DNA from: Mollicutes bacterium
GTDB lineage: Bacteria > Bacillota_I > Bacilli_A > Izemoplasmatales > Izemoplasmataceae
Assembly (NCBI GenBank): GCA_003554025.1
Contig: PWFC01000013.1
Location: 1-64,000 of the forward strand
Reading direction: 5' to 3'
Length of the DNA stretch: 64,000 nucleotides
Part shown: positions 51,148 through 59,027 of the stretch, one piece after another
How the letters are laid out: every line of letters begins with the position of its first letter
Numbering within the stretch: the stretch's first letter is position 1
The notes under the pieces: generated by a model
Database searches by the model: none
What the model was told of the DNA's origin: nothing
What the model saw: only the letters and a program-made list of their open reading frames with translations
Made by a program: the position numbers and the translations under genes

Positions 51148-51172
51148 CATCTGTCCAAAAGGAGGTTTATTC

Positions 51173-51460
51173 ATGCGAAAATACGAAATCATGTACATCA
51201 TTCGCCCCGATTTAGAAGAAGAAAAGCGTAAGCAGCTGATTGAGTCGATGAGCAAGGTCATCACCGACAACGACTCCGAAATCGTGGACGTAAACGAATG
51301 GGGCATGCGCGAACTCGCCTATGAAATTGACAAGTACAAAAGTGGGTATTATGTGGTTATGAACGTCAAAGCCACCGAAACCGCCCGCAGCGAGTTTGAA
51401 CGTTTAATCGGTATGAACGAAGATGTCATTCGACATATTGTCATTCGTCACGAACGTTAA
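51173..51460 (+). CDS. rpsF: 30S ribosomal protein S6
   Basis: 95 residues from the ATG at 51173 after AAAGGAGG (51158-51165). MRKYEIMYIIRPDLEEE and the MNVKATETARSEFERLIGMNEDVIRHIVIRH end are S6 features. S6 pairs with S18 on the 30S platform; rpsR is the third gene of this operon. A frame upstream of this ATG covers the leader and is rejected. Confidence 0.97.
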   Translation: MRKYEIMYIIRPDLEEEKRKQLIESMSKVITDNDSEIVDVNEWGMRELAYEIDKYKSGYYVVMNVKATETARSEFERLIGMNEDVIRHIVIRHER

Positions 51461-51479
51461 AAATTAAGAGGTGTTTTCA

Positions 51480-51923
51480 ATGATCAATCGTGCCGTTTTA
51501 GTAGGCAGATTAACAAAAGATCCCGAGCTTCGGCGCACATCGAACGATATACCGGTGACATCGTTTACCCTAGCGGTCAACCGCCCTTTCAAAAACCAAC
51601 AGGGCGAGAACGACGTGGATTTCATTCAATGCGTCGTTTGGCGCCGTCAAGCGGAAAATGTCGCCCAATACGTGTTCAAAGGCAGCTTGGTCGGGGTGGA
51701 TGGACGCATCCAAAGCCGTTCTTATGACGATCAAGAAGGCAATCGTCGATTCATCACGGAAATCGTTGCCGATTCGGTACAATTTTTAGAACCGAAAGGT
51801 TCGAATCCTTCGCCTCGACAAGAGCCCCGTCAAGAACCACAAAAACAGGAGGCTCCCTCAAAAGGCAAGGAAGAAGAGGATCTCGACAGCATCGATATTG
51901 CTGAAGACGACCTACCATTCTAA
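51480..51923 (+). CDS. ssb: Single-stranded DNA-binding protein
   Basis: 147 residues. The OB fold begins [20 protein letters not shown] and holds [11 protein letters not shown] and [18 protein letters not shown]; a flexible proline/glutamine-rich linker leads to the acidic tip IAEDDLPF, which recruits repair and replication proteins. SSB protects single-stranded DNA at forks; dnaB, encoded nearby, acts there too. The ATG at 51480 follows AGAGGTG; a GTG three codons earlier lies within that site. Confidence 0.96.
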   Translation: MINRAVLVGRLTKDPELRRTSNDIPVTSFTLAVNRPFKNQQGENDVDFIQCVVWRRQAENVAQYVFKGSLVGVDGRIQSRSYDDQEGNRRFITEIVADSVQFLEPKGSNPSPRQEPRQEPQKQEAPSKGKEEEDLDSIDIAEDDLPF

Positions 51924-51938
51924 AAGGAGGCAATACAC

Positions 51939-52172
51939 ATGGCAAGAAGAAACTTTCGCAAACGTCGTAAAAAAACATGCTATTTCACGGAAAACAACAT
52001 AGAATACATCGATTTCAAAGACGTTGATTTGCTTAGACGTTTCATCAACGAAAACGGCAAAATTCTCCCCAAACGGGTTACAGGAACGAAAGCCGGCTAC
52101 CAAAAGAAACTTAGCGTCGCCATCAAACGCGCCCGCCATATGGCTTTGATTCCGTTTGCAAAAGACGAATAA
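51939..52172 (+). CDS. rpsR: 30S ribosomal protein S18
   Basis: 77 residues starting [20 protein letters not shown], with [26 protein letters not shown] as the S18 core. It binds the 30S platform as a pair with S6. AAAGGAGG at 51923-51930. The rpsF-ssb-rpsR order is widespread, and a terminator shared with the convergent transporter gene follows. Confidence 0.97.
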   Translation: MARRNFRKRRKKTCYFTENNIEYIDFKDVDLLRRFINENGKILPKRVTGTKAGYQKKLSVAIKRARHMALIPFAKDE

Positions 52173-52175
52173 CTC

Positions 52176-52210
52176 AAAAAAAATACGCAGATTTCTGCGT
52201 ATTTTTTTTA
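52176..52210. terminator. Bidirectional terminator between rpsR and the transporter gene
   Basis: A8 - TACGCAG / CTGCGTA - T8 stem with loop ATTT; the A run and T run allow use from both sides. Confidence 0.93.
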
Positions 52211-52215
52211 CACAA

Positions 52216-52893
52216 TCAGCTCAACGGCCGTATCGACTTCATCAGATAGACAAAAGGCGTATCGAGCGCCGCCACCAGAATCTTGATGAGGTAGGTGGTG
52301 ATGAAGATGTTGACCAACACCGGGAAAGAATAAAGCGTAAAAAGCGCGATGGGCACAAAAATCATTGTGTCGACTAGCTGTGAGAGCATTGTCGACCCCA
52401 AATTGCGCACATAAAGCGCCCGGTCGGATGGGAAGGCCTTCTTGATGCGCTGGAACACATATACGTCGAAAAGCTGGCTGACGATATACGCGGTGAGGCT
52501 TCCTAAGGCGATGAGTGGCATGACGCTGAAAATGTTTCGCATGGACTCGTGGATGACGACGCCTTCGCCGATAGGCTCAAAAAGCAGGGCAATCTGCATG
52601 ATGATGACCGCGCCAATCATGGTGAAAAACCCGATAAACACGGCCCTTCTGGCTTCTTTAGGGCCATATTTTTCATTCAAAGAGTCCGTTGCCAGAAAAA
52701 GCGTGCCATACATAATGTTTCCCAAAGTGGCCTCAAGGCCGAAGAGTTCGATGCTTTTGGTGACTTGGATGTTGGCCAGTATGGTTCCCATGGCAATCCA
52801 AGCGAAGAGTCCGACCTTGCCGAACGCTTTGTACATGAGAACGACAAGGACAAAATTGACAAGTGCGAACAAAAACCATAGTATTTCGTTCAT
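52216..52893 (-). CDS. Queuosine precursor transporter, YhhQ family
   Basis: 225 residues with about six membrane segments. The loop GNIMYGTLFLATDSLNEKYGPKEARRAVFIGFF is the hallmark of YhhQ/VUT_1 proteins, which import preQ0, preQ1 or related bases for queuosine in tRNA. A preQ1-I riboswitch stands directly before the gene on the same strand, which supports the substrate. AGGAGG overlaps the aptamer tail 6 bases before the ATG. No queuosine synthesis genes are in this window. Confidence 0.9.
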   Translation of the reverse strand: MNEILWFLFALVNFVLVVLMYKAFGKVGLFAWIAMGTILANIQVTKSIELFGLEATLGNIMYGTLFLATDSLNEKYGPKEARRAVFIGFFTMIGAVIIMQIALLFEPIGEGVVIHESMRNIFSVMPLIALGSLTAYIVSQLFDVYVFQRIKKAFPSDRALYVRNLGSTMLSQLVDTMIFVPIALFTLYSFPVLVNIFITTYLIKILVAALDTPFVYLMKSIRPLS

Positions 52894-52898
52894 GTTGG

Positions 52899-52943
52899 CC
52901 TCCTAGTTTTGATAACGCAGGATGGTTGCGAACTGCGCTTGCA
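52899..52943 (-). promoter_or_regulatory. preQ1-I riboswitch (translational type)
   Basis: On the minus strand stem P1 is CGCAG (52937-52933) with CTGCG (52920-52916); the loop between them contains TTCGCAACC, and an A-rich tail TTATCAAAACTAGGAGG follows. This closely matches the class I preQ1 aptamer of Thermoanaerobacter (same UCGCA...AACC loop and CAAAAC tail). The tail runs into the ribosome binding site, so binding of preQ1 would hide it. Confidence 0.87.
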
Positions 52944-52950
52944 AACATGT

Positions 52951-52979
52951 ATTATAGAAGGACATAGAAAGAAAGTCAA
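52951..52979 (-). promoter_or_regulatory. Promoter of the queuosine transporter gene
   Basis: Minus strand: TTGACT (52979-52974), 17 bp, TATAAT (52956-52951). The start near 52944 coincides with the first base of the riboswitch. Confidence 0.88.
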
Positions 52980-53062
52980 GAAATGGTTGCACCTATTCGC
53001 CTTGTCTTCGATTTATGATATAATGATTTCGTAACCTCACAAATAGACATTGAGGTGGATGT

Positions 53063-55495
53063 ATGAAAGAAAGGTCATTGGCTTTGTTCAGTGCATGCGT
53101 ATTGCTTGTGCTTATGACGTTCGGGTTGGTATTCACCGATTTGCATGCCTTTGCGGTCATTGTTTTCGCATTCCTCTTTACCGCCTTTTGCGCTATCGCC
53201 ATAGCGTACTTTTTCAAAAAAGGCCGTATCGCTTTGCGCGAGTTGCAAGAACAACTCGAGGCGAAAGATAAGTTGCTTAAAAGAAAAAGCAAGGTAGAAG
53301 AGAGGCTTTTGCACGATATGCCTACCGGCGTATTGCTTTTTGACGACGCCTATGAAGTGCATTTTGCCAACGCCGCGGCCAAGGAAATCTTCAAGAACCC
53401 GCTTGAAAATCGCAATTTGAACGTACTGCACACGGAAATTCACGATGCTGTGCGCACCGGGTCCTTTGCCTATCCCCGGATTTTCAAAATCTACGACGAG
53501 TATTACGAAGTGTACTTTCACAAAGAAGAACAAGCTCTGTATTTCTATAAAGAAAGCGAACGGGAACGCTTGAAAAAAGCTTACGAAGACAGCACGAGCG
53601 TCATCGGTGTGTTGCATTTGGACAACTTAGAAGACGCCATAGGCGTGTTGGATGTCCAAGAACAAAACGAAATTCAAGGCCAGCTCTTGGGCGCTTTAGA
53701 CGAATGGTCGGACCGTAGGGACTTTCACATCGTTCCAATCACTTCCGCCAAAATCTTCGTATACTTGCACAAAAAGAATCTCGACCGACTGATTAAGGAA
53801 GAATTTTCCATCGTCGATGAAATCGCGGCAATTTCCAACGAAAACGATTTGATGATTACCTTGAGCGGCGGGTTCGCCTGCGCCTCAATCCCGCTCAGCA
53901 ACCTGGCCGCCATCGCCGAAGAAGCTTTGGATTTGGCGCTGTCGAGAGGCGGAGACCAAATTGTGATCAACATCCAAGGAGAAGACTTCAAATATTTTGG
54001 CGGCAACCCCAACACCCAAGAAAAACGCACAAGAATCTCCAGCCGTATCAACGCAAAAAAATTGGATTTGCTTTTTGAAGAATCCAGCAAAGTCTTCATC
54101 ATGCCCCACCAATATCCTGACGCCGACGCCCTCGGCGCCGCCCTCGGCGTGCTGAAGATGGCCAAAAGCGCGCATGCCGAGGCCTATATAGTGTTGAATT
54201 TCGATGAACTTGACCACACCGTCGAGAAAATCATGACCAAAATCCGTTACGAATACGAAAGTTTGCTCGACGTCTTTTTAAGCGTCGAACAGGCGCGTCA
54301 ATATCAAGACAGCCAAAGTCTCGCCGTGCTCGTTGACCATCATGCCGCGGCTCAAGTTGTGGACGAACGGTTGGTCAAAAACGCCAAATCACGCGTCATC
54401 ATCGACCACCATCGCAAAATGGAATCGTTTATCGAAGATACGCGCCTTTCCTATGTAGAGCCCTACGCTTCCTCGACAACGGAACTCATCATCGAGATGA
54501 TCAACGCCTATCCAAAAGACGTTGAGGTCAACACTTTTGAGGCCACCATCATGTTGGCCGGCATCATCGTCGATACGAACAATTTCATGTATAGAACCGG
54601 TTCAAGGACTTTTGAGGCGGCGGCTACGTTAAGACGATACGGCGCCGACACCTATCGCGTCAAAACCATATTGCGTGAGTCGTTGGAGGAGTTGAAAATA
54701 AAGGCGGAACTCCTTCGCAGAGCCGAAGTCGTCAACAAGCGTTTTGCCATTGTACTCGTTCCGGACGAGTTTGACGCCGACCGCATTATGCTGGCGAAAA
54801 TTGCCAACGATTTATTGGAAATCGACGACATTGTGGCCGCGTTCGCCGTTGGCCGCATCGACAAGCAAACCGTTGCGATTAGCGCTCGCAGCCTTGAAGG
54901 TTTCAACGTGCAAACGCTCATGGAAAAATATAACGGCGGCGGCCATTTCAACAACGCCGGCGCTCAAGTGCAAACAGACGATATGGAAACCTTGAAAAAA
55001 GACTTGGAAACCAAACCCGAAGAAACCAGTCAGGAGGAGAGACCCATGAAAGTCATTTTGAAAAAAGATGTCAAAAACAGAGGAAAAAAAGGAGAAGTCG
55101 TGGATGTCAAGCCCGGATACGGCAATTACCTCTTAACAAGCGGACAGGCTATCGAAGCCACCCCTGAAAACATCCAGGCCTTAGAAGATGAACGCCGCAA
55201 AGCCAAAGAAGAAGCCGAGCAGCATTACGAAGAAATGAAGGCGCTCCAAGAACGCATCGAAAATCGCGTTGTGAAGGTGCAGGTTAAAGTTGGGAAAAAC
55301 GGGAAACTTTTCGGAAAAATCACCACAAAACAAATCGCCGACGCTTTTGAAGCACAGCACAACGTTCAAATCGACAAGCGCAAAATTCAACTAGACGAAC
55401 CAATATCGGCGTTGGGCACATACGAGATAGAGCTGAAACTTCACAAAGACGTTGTCGCGACATTCGAGCTTCATGTCGTAGAAGAAGCGGTCTAA
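53063..55495 (+). CDS. GdpP-type cyclic-di-AMP phosphodiesterase fused to ribosomal protein L9
   Basis: 810 residues in one frame. Two membrane segments (about 8-48), a PAS-like domain, a degenerate GGDEF domain (SRGGDQ at 294-299), then DHH/DHHA1: H349, D353 and D355 in [14 protein letters not shown] at 425-427 and 448-450, and [10 protein letters not shown] at 625-634. Residues 662-810 are a complete L9 ([20 protein letters not shown]). GdpP degrades c-di-AMP. The genes are separate but adjacent in Bacillus (gdpP-rplI-dnaC); here no stop lies between them. An extended -10 TGATATAAT at 53017-53024 precedes the gene, and GAGGTG stands before the ATG. Confidence 0.93.
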   Translation: MKERSLALFSACVLLVLMTFGLVFTDLHAFAVIVFAFLFTAFCAIAIAYFFKKGRIALRELQEQLEAKDKLLKRKSKVEERLLHDMPTGVLLFDDAYEVHFANAAAKEIFKNPLENRNLNVLHTEIHDAVRTGSFAYPRIFKIYDEYYEVYFHKEEQALYFYKESERERLKKAYEDSTSVIGVLHLDNLEDAIGVLDVQEQNEIQGQLLGALDEWSDRRDFHIVPITSAKIFVYLHKKNLDRLIKEEFSIVDEIAAISNENDLMITLSGGFACASIPLSNLAAIAEEALDLALSRGGDQIVINIQGEDFKYFGGNPNTQEKRTRISSRINAKKLDLLFEESSKVFIMPHQYPDADALGAALGVLKMAKSAHAEAYIVLNFDELDHTVEKIMTKIRYEYESLLDVFLSVEQARQYQDSQSLAVLVDHHAAAQVVDERLVKNAKSRVIIDHHRKMESFIEDTRLSYVEPYASSTTELIIEMINAYPKDVEVNTFEATIMLAGIIVDTNNFMYRTGSRTFEAAATLRRYGADTYRVKTILRESLEELKIKAELLRRAEVVNKRFAIVLVPDEFDADRIMLAKIANDLLEIDDIVAAFAVGRIDKQTVAISARSLEGFNVQTLMEKYNGGGHFNNAGAQVQTDDMETLKKDLETKPEETSQEERPMKVILKKDVKNRGKKGEVVDVKPGYGNYLLTSGQAIEATPENIQALEDERRKAKEEAEQHYEEMKALQERIENRVVKVQVKVGKNGKLFGKITTKQIADAFEAQHNVQIDKRKIQLDEPISALGTYEIELKLHKDVVATFELHVVEEAV
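55032..55040 (+). promoter_or_regulatory. Internal ribosome binding site before the L9 part
   Basis: AGGAGGAGA lies inside the gdpP-rplI frame, 5 bases before an in-frame ATG at 55046 which is exactly the first codon of L9. It is as strong as the sites of free ribosomal genes in this window, so a separate L9 is probably made as well. Confidence 0.8.
55046..55495 (+). CDS. rplI: 50S ribosomal protein L9, nested in-frame product of the gdpP fusion gene
   Basis: 149 residues, the normal length of free L9: N-terminal rRNA-binding domain with [14 protein letters not shown], a long connecting helix ([21 protein letters not shown]) and a C-terminal domain ([18 protein letters not shown]). It shares frame and stop with the 53063-55495 gene but has its own AGGAGGAGA and ATG. 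I infer that ribosomes use both starts, giving a membrane-bound fusion and a free L9. If only the fusion were made, L9 would be tied to the membrane. Confidence 0.72.
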   Translation: MKVILKKDVKNRGKKGEVVDVKPGYGNYLLTSGQAIEATPENIQALEDERRKAKEEAEQHYEEMKALQERIENRVVKVQVKVGKNGKLFGKITTKQIADAFEAQHNVQIDKRKIQLDEPISALGTYEIELKLHKDVVATFELHVVEEAV

Positions 55496-55496
55496 C

Positions 55497-56861
55497 ATGC
55501 CTGAAAAAACGATGCCGCACAATCTGGATGCGGAACAGAATGTTTTAGGCGCCGTATTCCTCGATCCCAACTCGATTAAGACCATCGCCGATTCGCTTTC
55601 GGTCGACGATTTCTTCACCCGTCGCCATCGCATCATCTATAAAGCCATCCTAAAGCTTTATGAAGAAGCGATCGACATCGACTACACCACCCTGATCGAC
55701 CGACTCGATACGGAAGACACTCTCCTTGACGCGGGCGGTTCGGATTATATCCTCGGTTTGTCCGACACCACGCCTTCGCTTGCGAATTTGGAACACTACA
55801 TCAACATCGTTCGCGACAAAGCCGTCATCCGCAATATGATTGAAGAGGTCAAAACCGTCTCCGAGAAGGGCTTCGATGCGAAAGATATGCAAGAATACAT
55901 CGACGAGTCGGAATCGCGAATTTTCGATGTGGCCCGCTCTCGTAGAACGTCCGACTTTGTCGATTTGCGAACGGTTACCGAAGAAGTCATCACCAAAACT
56001 GAGGAAGCCAAAAACAAACAAGGCGAACTCACCGGCCTCGATACGGGTTTTGAACGCCTAAACCAATACACTTTGGGCTTGCAACCTTCCGAACTCTACA
56101 TCATCGCAGCGCGCCCTTCGATGGGGAAAAGTGCGTTCGCACTGAACATCGCAAGCAACGTCGCCAAACTAAAAAGCCGCCCTTACATCGCCTTTTTCTC
56201 CTTGGAGATGGGCGTTGAACAACTCGTCAGCCGAATGCTTTCGGGAGAAGCGAACGTCGCAAGCACACGGCTTCGCCTCGGCGAATTGAATCCCAACGAA
56301 TGGCAAAGGCTCTCAGTAGCGAGCGACCGTTTGGCGAAATTGAACGTTCTTTTTGACGATTCGGGCACCGTCAAGGTCACAGACCTCCGTCAGAAATGCC
56401 GAAAACTAGCCCAGGAAAACAAACTTGACGTGGTCGTCATCGACTATTTACAATTGCTCTCCGGGTCTTTTGCCCACACCAACCGCGTCCAAGAAGTGTC
56501 GGAAATCAGCCGAACCTTGAAAGAAATGGCGCGCGAGTTAAAAGTTCCCGTTGTTGCGCTCTCACAACTTTCAAGGAGCGTTGAGCAACGAAACGTCAAA
56601 AAGCCCATCATGGCCGATTTGCGTGAATCGGGCTCCATCGAACAAGATGCGGACGTTGTCCTTTTCCTCTATCGGGACGATTACTACAACGAAGACAGCG
56701 AACGCCCCGACATCGTCGACGTTATGGTCGCGAAAAACCGCAGCGGCGCCACAAACGTCAGTGGGTTTCCACTCATCTTTCGCAAAAAGTATTCGCAGTT
56801 CAAAACCACAAGCGATCCAAAACACGAACCACAAGAAACCGACCTCGACGACATCGATTAA
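55497..56861 (+). CDS. dnaB: Replicative DNA helicase
   Basis: 454 residues. N-terminal domain starts MPHNLDAEQNVLGAVFLDPN; the RecA-like motor has Walker A ARPSMGKSAFAL, Walker B VVIDYLQLLSG, and the LSRSVEQR and DLRESGSIEQDADVVLFLYRD arginine-finger region. The hexamer unwinds DNA ahead of the fork. The start codon follows the rplI stop by 1 base with no clear ribosome binding site, which points to coupling. This follows the Bacillus order gdpP-rplI-dnaC. A terminator overlaps the stop codon. Confidence 0.97.
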   Translation: MPEKTMPHNLDAEQNVLGAVFLDPNSIKTIADSLSVDDFFTRRHRIIYKAILKLYEEAIDIDYTTLIDRLDTEDTLLDAGGSDYILGLSDTTPSLANLEHYINIVRDKAVIRNMIEEVKTVSEKGFDAKDMQEYIDESESRIFDVARSRRTSDFVDLRTVTEEVITKTEEAKNKQGELTGLDTGFERLNQYTLGLQPSELYIIAARPSMGKSAFALNIASNVAKLKSRPYIAFFSLEMGVEQLVSRMLSGEANVASTRLRLGELNPNEWQRLSVASDRLAKLNVLFDDSGTVKVTDLRQKCRKLAQENKLDVVVIDYLQLLSGSFAHTNRVQEVSEISRTLKEMARELKVPVVALSQLSRSVEQRNVKKPIMADLRESGSIEQDADVVLFLYRDDYYNEDSERPDIVDVMVAKNRSGATNVSGFPLIFRKKYSQFKTTSDPKHEPQETDLDDID

Positions 56862-56884
56862 ACACGCTTCCCCGCGTGTTTTTT
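56861..56884 (+). terminator. Terminator of the gdpP-rplI-dnaB operon
   Basis: AACACGC / GCGTGTT stem with loop TTCCCC and a T run; it begins on the last base of the dnaB stop codon. Confidence 0.85.
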
Positions 56885-56965
56885 CTTACCCCCAGCGTTT
56901 CATGCTCCGAGAAAGCCCTTTGTTGAGGCGTCAAAGTATTTCACTCCTCATTGGCCATCTTTCGC

Positions 56966-56994
56966 TTGAAAATTGTTAGGCACTATACTATAAT
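56966..56994 (+). promoter_or_regulatory. Promoter of prfA-prmC
   Basis: TTGAAA at 56966-56971, 17 bp, TATAAT at 56989-56994, 22 bases before the prfA ATG. Confidence 0.85.
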
Positions 56995-57015
56995 TAGGTC
57001 CGGAGTTGAGAGCCT

Positions 57016-58077
57016 ATGAAAGACCGATTGGAAAAGCTCAAAGAACGATATCTCGCAATCAACGAAGAATTGAGCAAACCCGAAATTACCCAAGATATCG
57101 AAAAAATGACCGAACTTTCCAAAGAGCAGCGCAGTTTGGAAAAAACGGTCACTCTTTATAATGAGTACTTAGAACTCGAAGATACGATTGAAGACCTAAA
57201 AGACATGTTGAAAGACGACGACCAAGAAATTCGCGACATGGCCGCCGAAGAACTCGAAGAGGCACGCGACAAAATCCATAAACTTGAAGAACGCTTGCAG
57301 CGGTTGTTGATTCCCAAAGATCCAAACGACGAGAAAAACGTCATTGTGGAAATTCGCGGCGCCGCCGGCGGCAGCGAGGCGAACATATTCGCCGGCGACT
57401 TGTACAGGATGTACATGAAATACGCCGAAAAGCATTCTTGGAACGTAAGCGTGGTCAACGCGGATGAAAGCGACGCCGGAGGTTTCAACCAGGTGGAGTT
57501 CACCGTATCGGGCGACCACGTGTATTCCTTTATGAAATACGAATCCGGCGCCCATAGGGTGCAAAGAGTTCCAGAAACCGAATCACAAGGCCGCATACAC
57601 ACCTCGACCGCGACGGTGGTGGTCTTGCCCGAGGCCGAAGAAATCGATGTGGAAATGAACATGAACGATTTGCGCATCGACACGTTCCGTTCTAGTGGTT
57701 CCGGCGGGCAAAGCGTCAACAAAACCGATTCCGCGGTGCGCGTGACCCATGAACCGACCGGATTGATCGTCACCTGTCAAGACGGAAAAAGCCAACACGA
57801 AAACAAAGCGACCGCGCTGAAAATCATGCGCGCCCGTCTTTTCGACGCCGTTGAAAAAGAACGACGAGAAAAAGAAGGCGAAGAACGACGCTCCAAAATC
57901 GGCACCGGTGAGCGTAGCGAGAAAATTCGCACCTACAATTACCCGCAAAACCGCATCACCGACCATCGCATACATTTCACCACCCACAACCTCGACAAAG
58001 TCATGGAAGGCGAACTCGACCCCATTATCGAAGCTTTGCATGAAGAGGAATTCAAGCGCAAGCTTGAGGAACAATAA
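57016..58077 (+). CDS. prfA: Peptide chain release factor 1
   Basis: 353 residues. The GGQ peptidyl-hydrolysis motif is in SSGSGGQSVNKTDSAVRVTH, and the stop-codon recognition domain includes HRVQRVPETESQGRIHTSTATV. The PAT/PxT-type tripeptide of RF1 lies within the recognition loop region; RF2's SPF is absent. RF1 reads UAA and UAG. Its substrate relation to PrmC, encoded next, is classical: PrmC methylates the GGQ glutamine. CGGAG precedes the ATG. Confidence 0.96.
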   Translation: MKDRLEKLKERYLAINEELSKPEITQDIEKMTELSKEQRSLEKTVTLYNEYLELEDTIEDLKDMLKDDDQEIRDMAAEELEEARDKIHKLEERLQRLLIPKDPNDEKNVIVEIRGAAGGSEANIFAGDLYRMYMKYAEKHSWNVSVVNADESDAGGFNQVEFTVSGDHVYSFMKYESGAHRVQRVPETESQGRIHTSTATVVVLPEAEEIDVEMNMNDLRIDTFRSSGSGGQSVNKTDSAVRVTHEPTGLIVTCQDGKSQHENKATALKIMRARLFDAVEKERREKEGEERRSKIGTGERSEKIRTYNYPQNRITDHRIHFTTHNLDKVMEGELDPIIEALHEEEFKRKLEEQ

Positions 58078-58083
58078 CCCTAT

Positions 58084-58101
58084 TTGGTCGATATCGACCA
58101 A
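58084..58101 (+). repeat. Perfect 18-bp palindrome at the prmC ribosome binding site
   Basis: TTGGTCGAT followed by its exact reverse complement ATCGACCAA fills half the 35-base gap between prfA and prmC. In RNA it forms TTGGTCG / CGACCAA with loop ATAT, and its last two bases overlap the AAGGAGG site at 58100-58106. It could temper prmC translation or bind a protein as DNA. Confidence 0.6.
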
Positions 58102-58112
58102 GGAGGATTTCC

Positions 58113-58979
58113 ATGCCCACCTATCAAAAAATTCTAAGAGTCAATGAGCAATACGCGCTTGACAACGATAAAGAACCTAGTGCCGTTAAACGTCTCTTGC
58201 TTCATTATTCAGGTATGAACAGCACACAGCTAGTCGCCAATTTGCAAACGACTATGCCTAACAAATCGTACCGTTCGTTTTTGCGTGCGGTCGATCAGCA
58301 CGTCATCCACAACAAGCCCATACAACATTTGATGGAATACGAGTATTTCTTCGGACGTTCTTTTTATGTAAACGGGGACGTTTTGATTCCTAGGAGCGAA
58401 ACGGAAGAACTTGCCGAAAACGTCATTTCTTTTATCGATGAATATTTTGCCGATTCCCGCATCAACGTTTTGGACATCGGCACGGGCTCCGGTTGTTTGG
58501 CTCTCACCTTGGCGCTTGAATGCGACAACGTCAAAGCCGTTGCGACCGACATATCCGAACAAGCCTTGAGCATTGCCCGAAAAAACAAAGAGCGCCTTGG
58601 CGGCGATGTGAAATTTAAAGAAGGCAATCTTCTTGTGCCCGTGAACGGGCAAACCTTTGACGTTGTGGTCTCAAACCCTCCCTACATTCCCAACACCGAA
58701 AAACTAGACCCCGTCGTTGGCGACCACGAACCCCCCATTGCCTTGTTCGGAGGTAAAAACGGACTCGATTATTACAAGGACATCATCCGCGATTTGCCCA
58801 ATGTGTTAAACGACGAATTTCTCGTCGCTTTCGAACACGCTTCCCACCAGGGGAAACACTTGAAAAAAATGATTAAGAAAACCTTTAAAAACGTTCGTAT
58901 CATACAAATGAAGGACATGCAGGGCAAAGACAGAATGCTTTTCATCACTAATAAAAAGCCTGAAAACGCCTCGTCTTGA
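58113..58979 (+). CDS. prmC: Release factor glutamine methyltransferase
   Basis: 288 residues. A helical N-terminal domain (KPIQHLMEYEYFFGRSFYVN, then VLIPRSETEELAENV) leads to the SAM-binding motif LDIGTGSGCLALTLA and the catalytic VVSNPPYIPN. PrmC methylates the GGQ glutamine of RF1 and RF2; it is encoded with RF1 here. AAGGAGG at 58100-58106 is part of a palindrome. The C-terminus overlaps the promoter of topA. Confidence 0.94.
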   Translation: MPTYQKILRVNEQYALDNDKEPSAVKRLLLHYSGMNSTQLVANLQTTMPNKSYRSFLRAVDQHVIHNKPIQHLMEYEYFFGRSFYVNGDVLIPRSETEELAENVISFIDEYFADSRINVLDIGTGSGCLALTLALECDNVKAVATDISEQALSIARKNKERLGGDVKFKEGNLLVPVNGQTFDVVVSNPPYIPNTEKLDPVVGDHEPPIALFGGKNGLDYYKDIIRDLPNVLNDEFLVAFEHASHQGKHLKKMIKKTFKNVRIIQMKDMQGKDRMLFITNKKPENASS

Positions 58980-59004
58980 CAAATCGCAAACTTTTATGCA
59001 TAAT
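58976..59004 (+). promoter_or_regulatory. Promoter of topA
   Basis: TTGACA at 58976-58981, 17-bp spacer, CATAAT at 58999-59004, starting inside the prmC stop region. Confidence 0.75.
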
Positions 59005-59027
59005 ACGCCCTATCAGGAGTGAACGCC

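Noticed and set aside
58613-58652. Possible frameshift or truncation in prmC because of its overlap with the topA promoter
   Set aside because: The frame is intact to 58979 and the protein is of full length with the NPPY motif.
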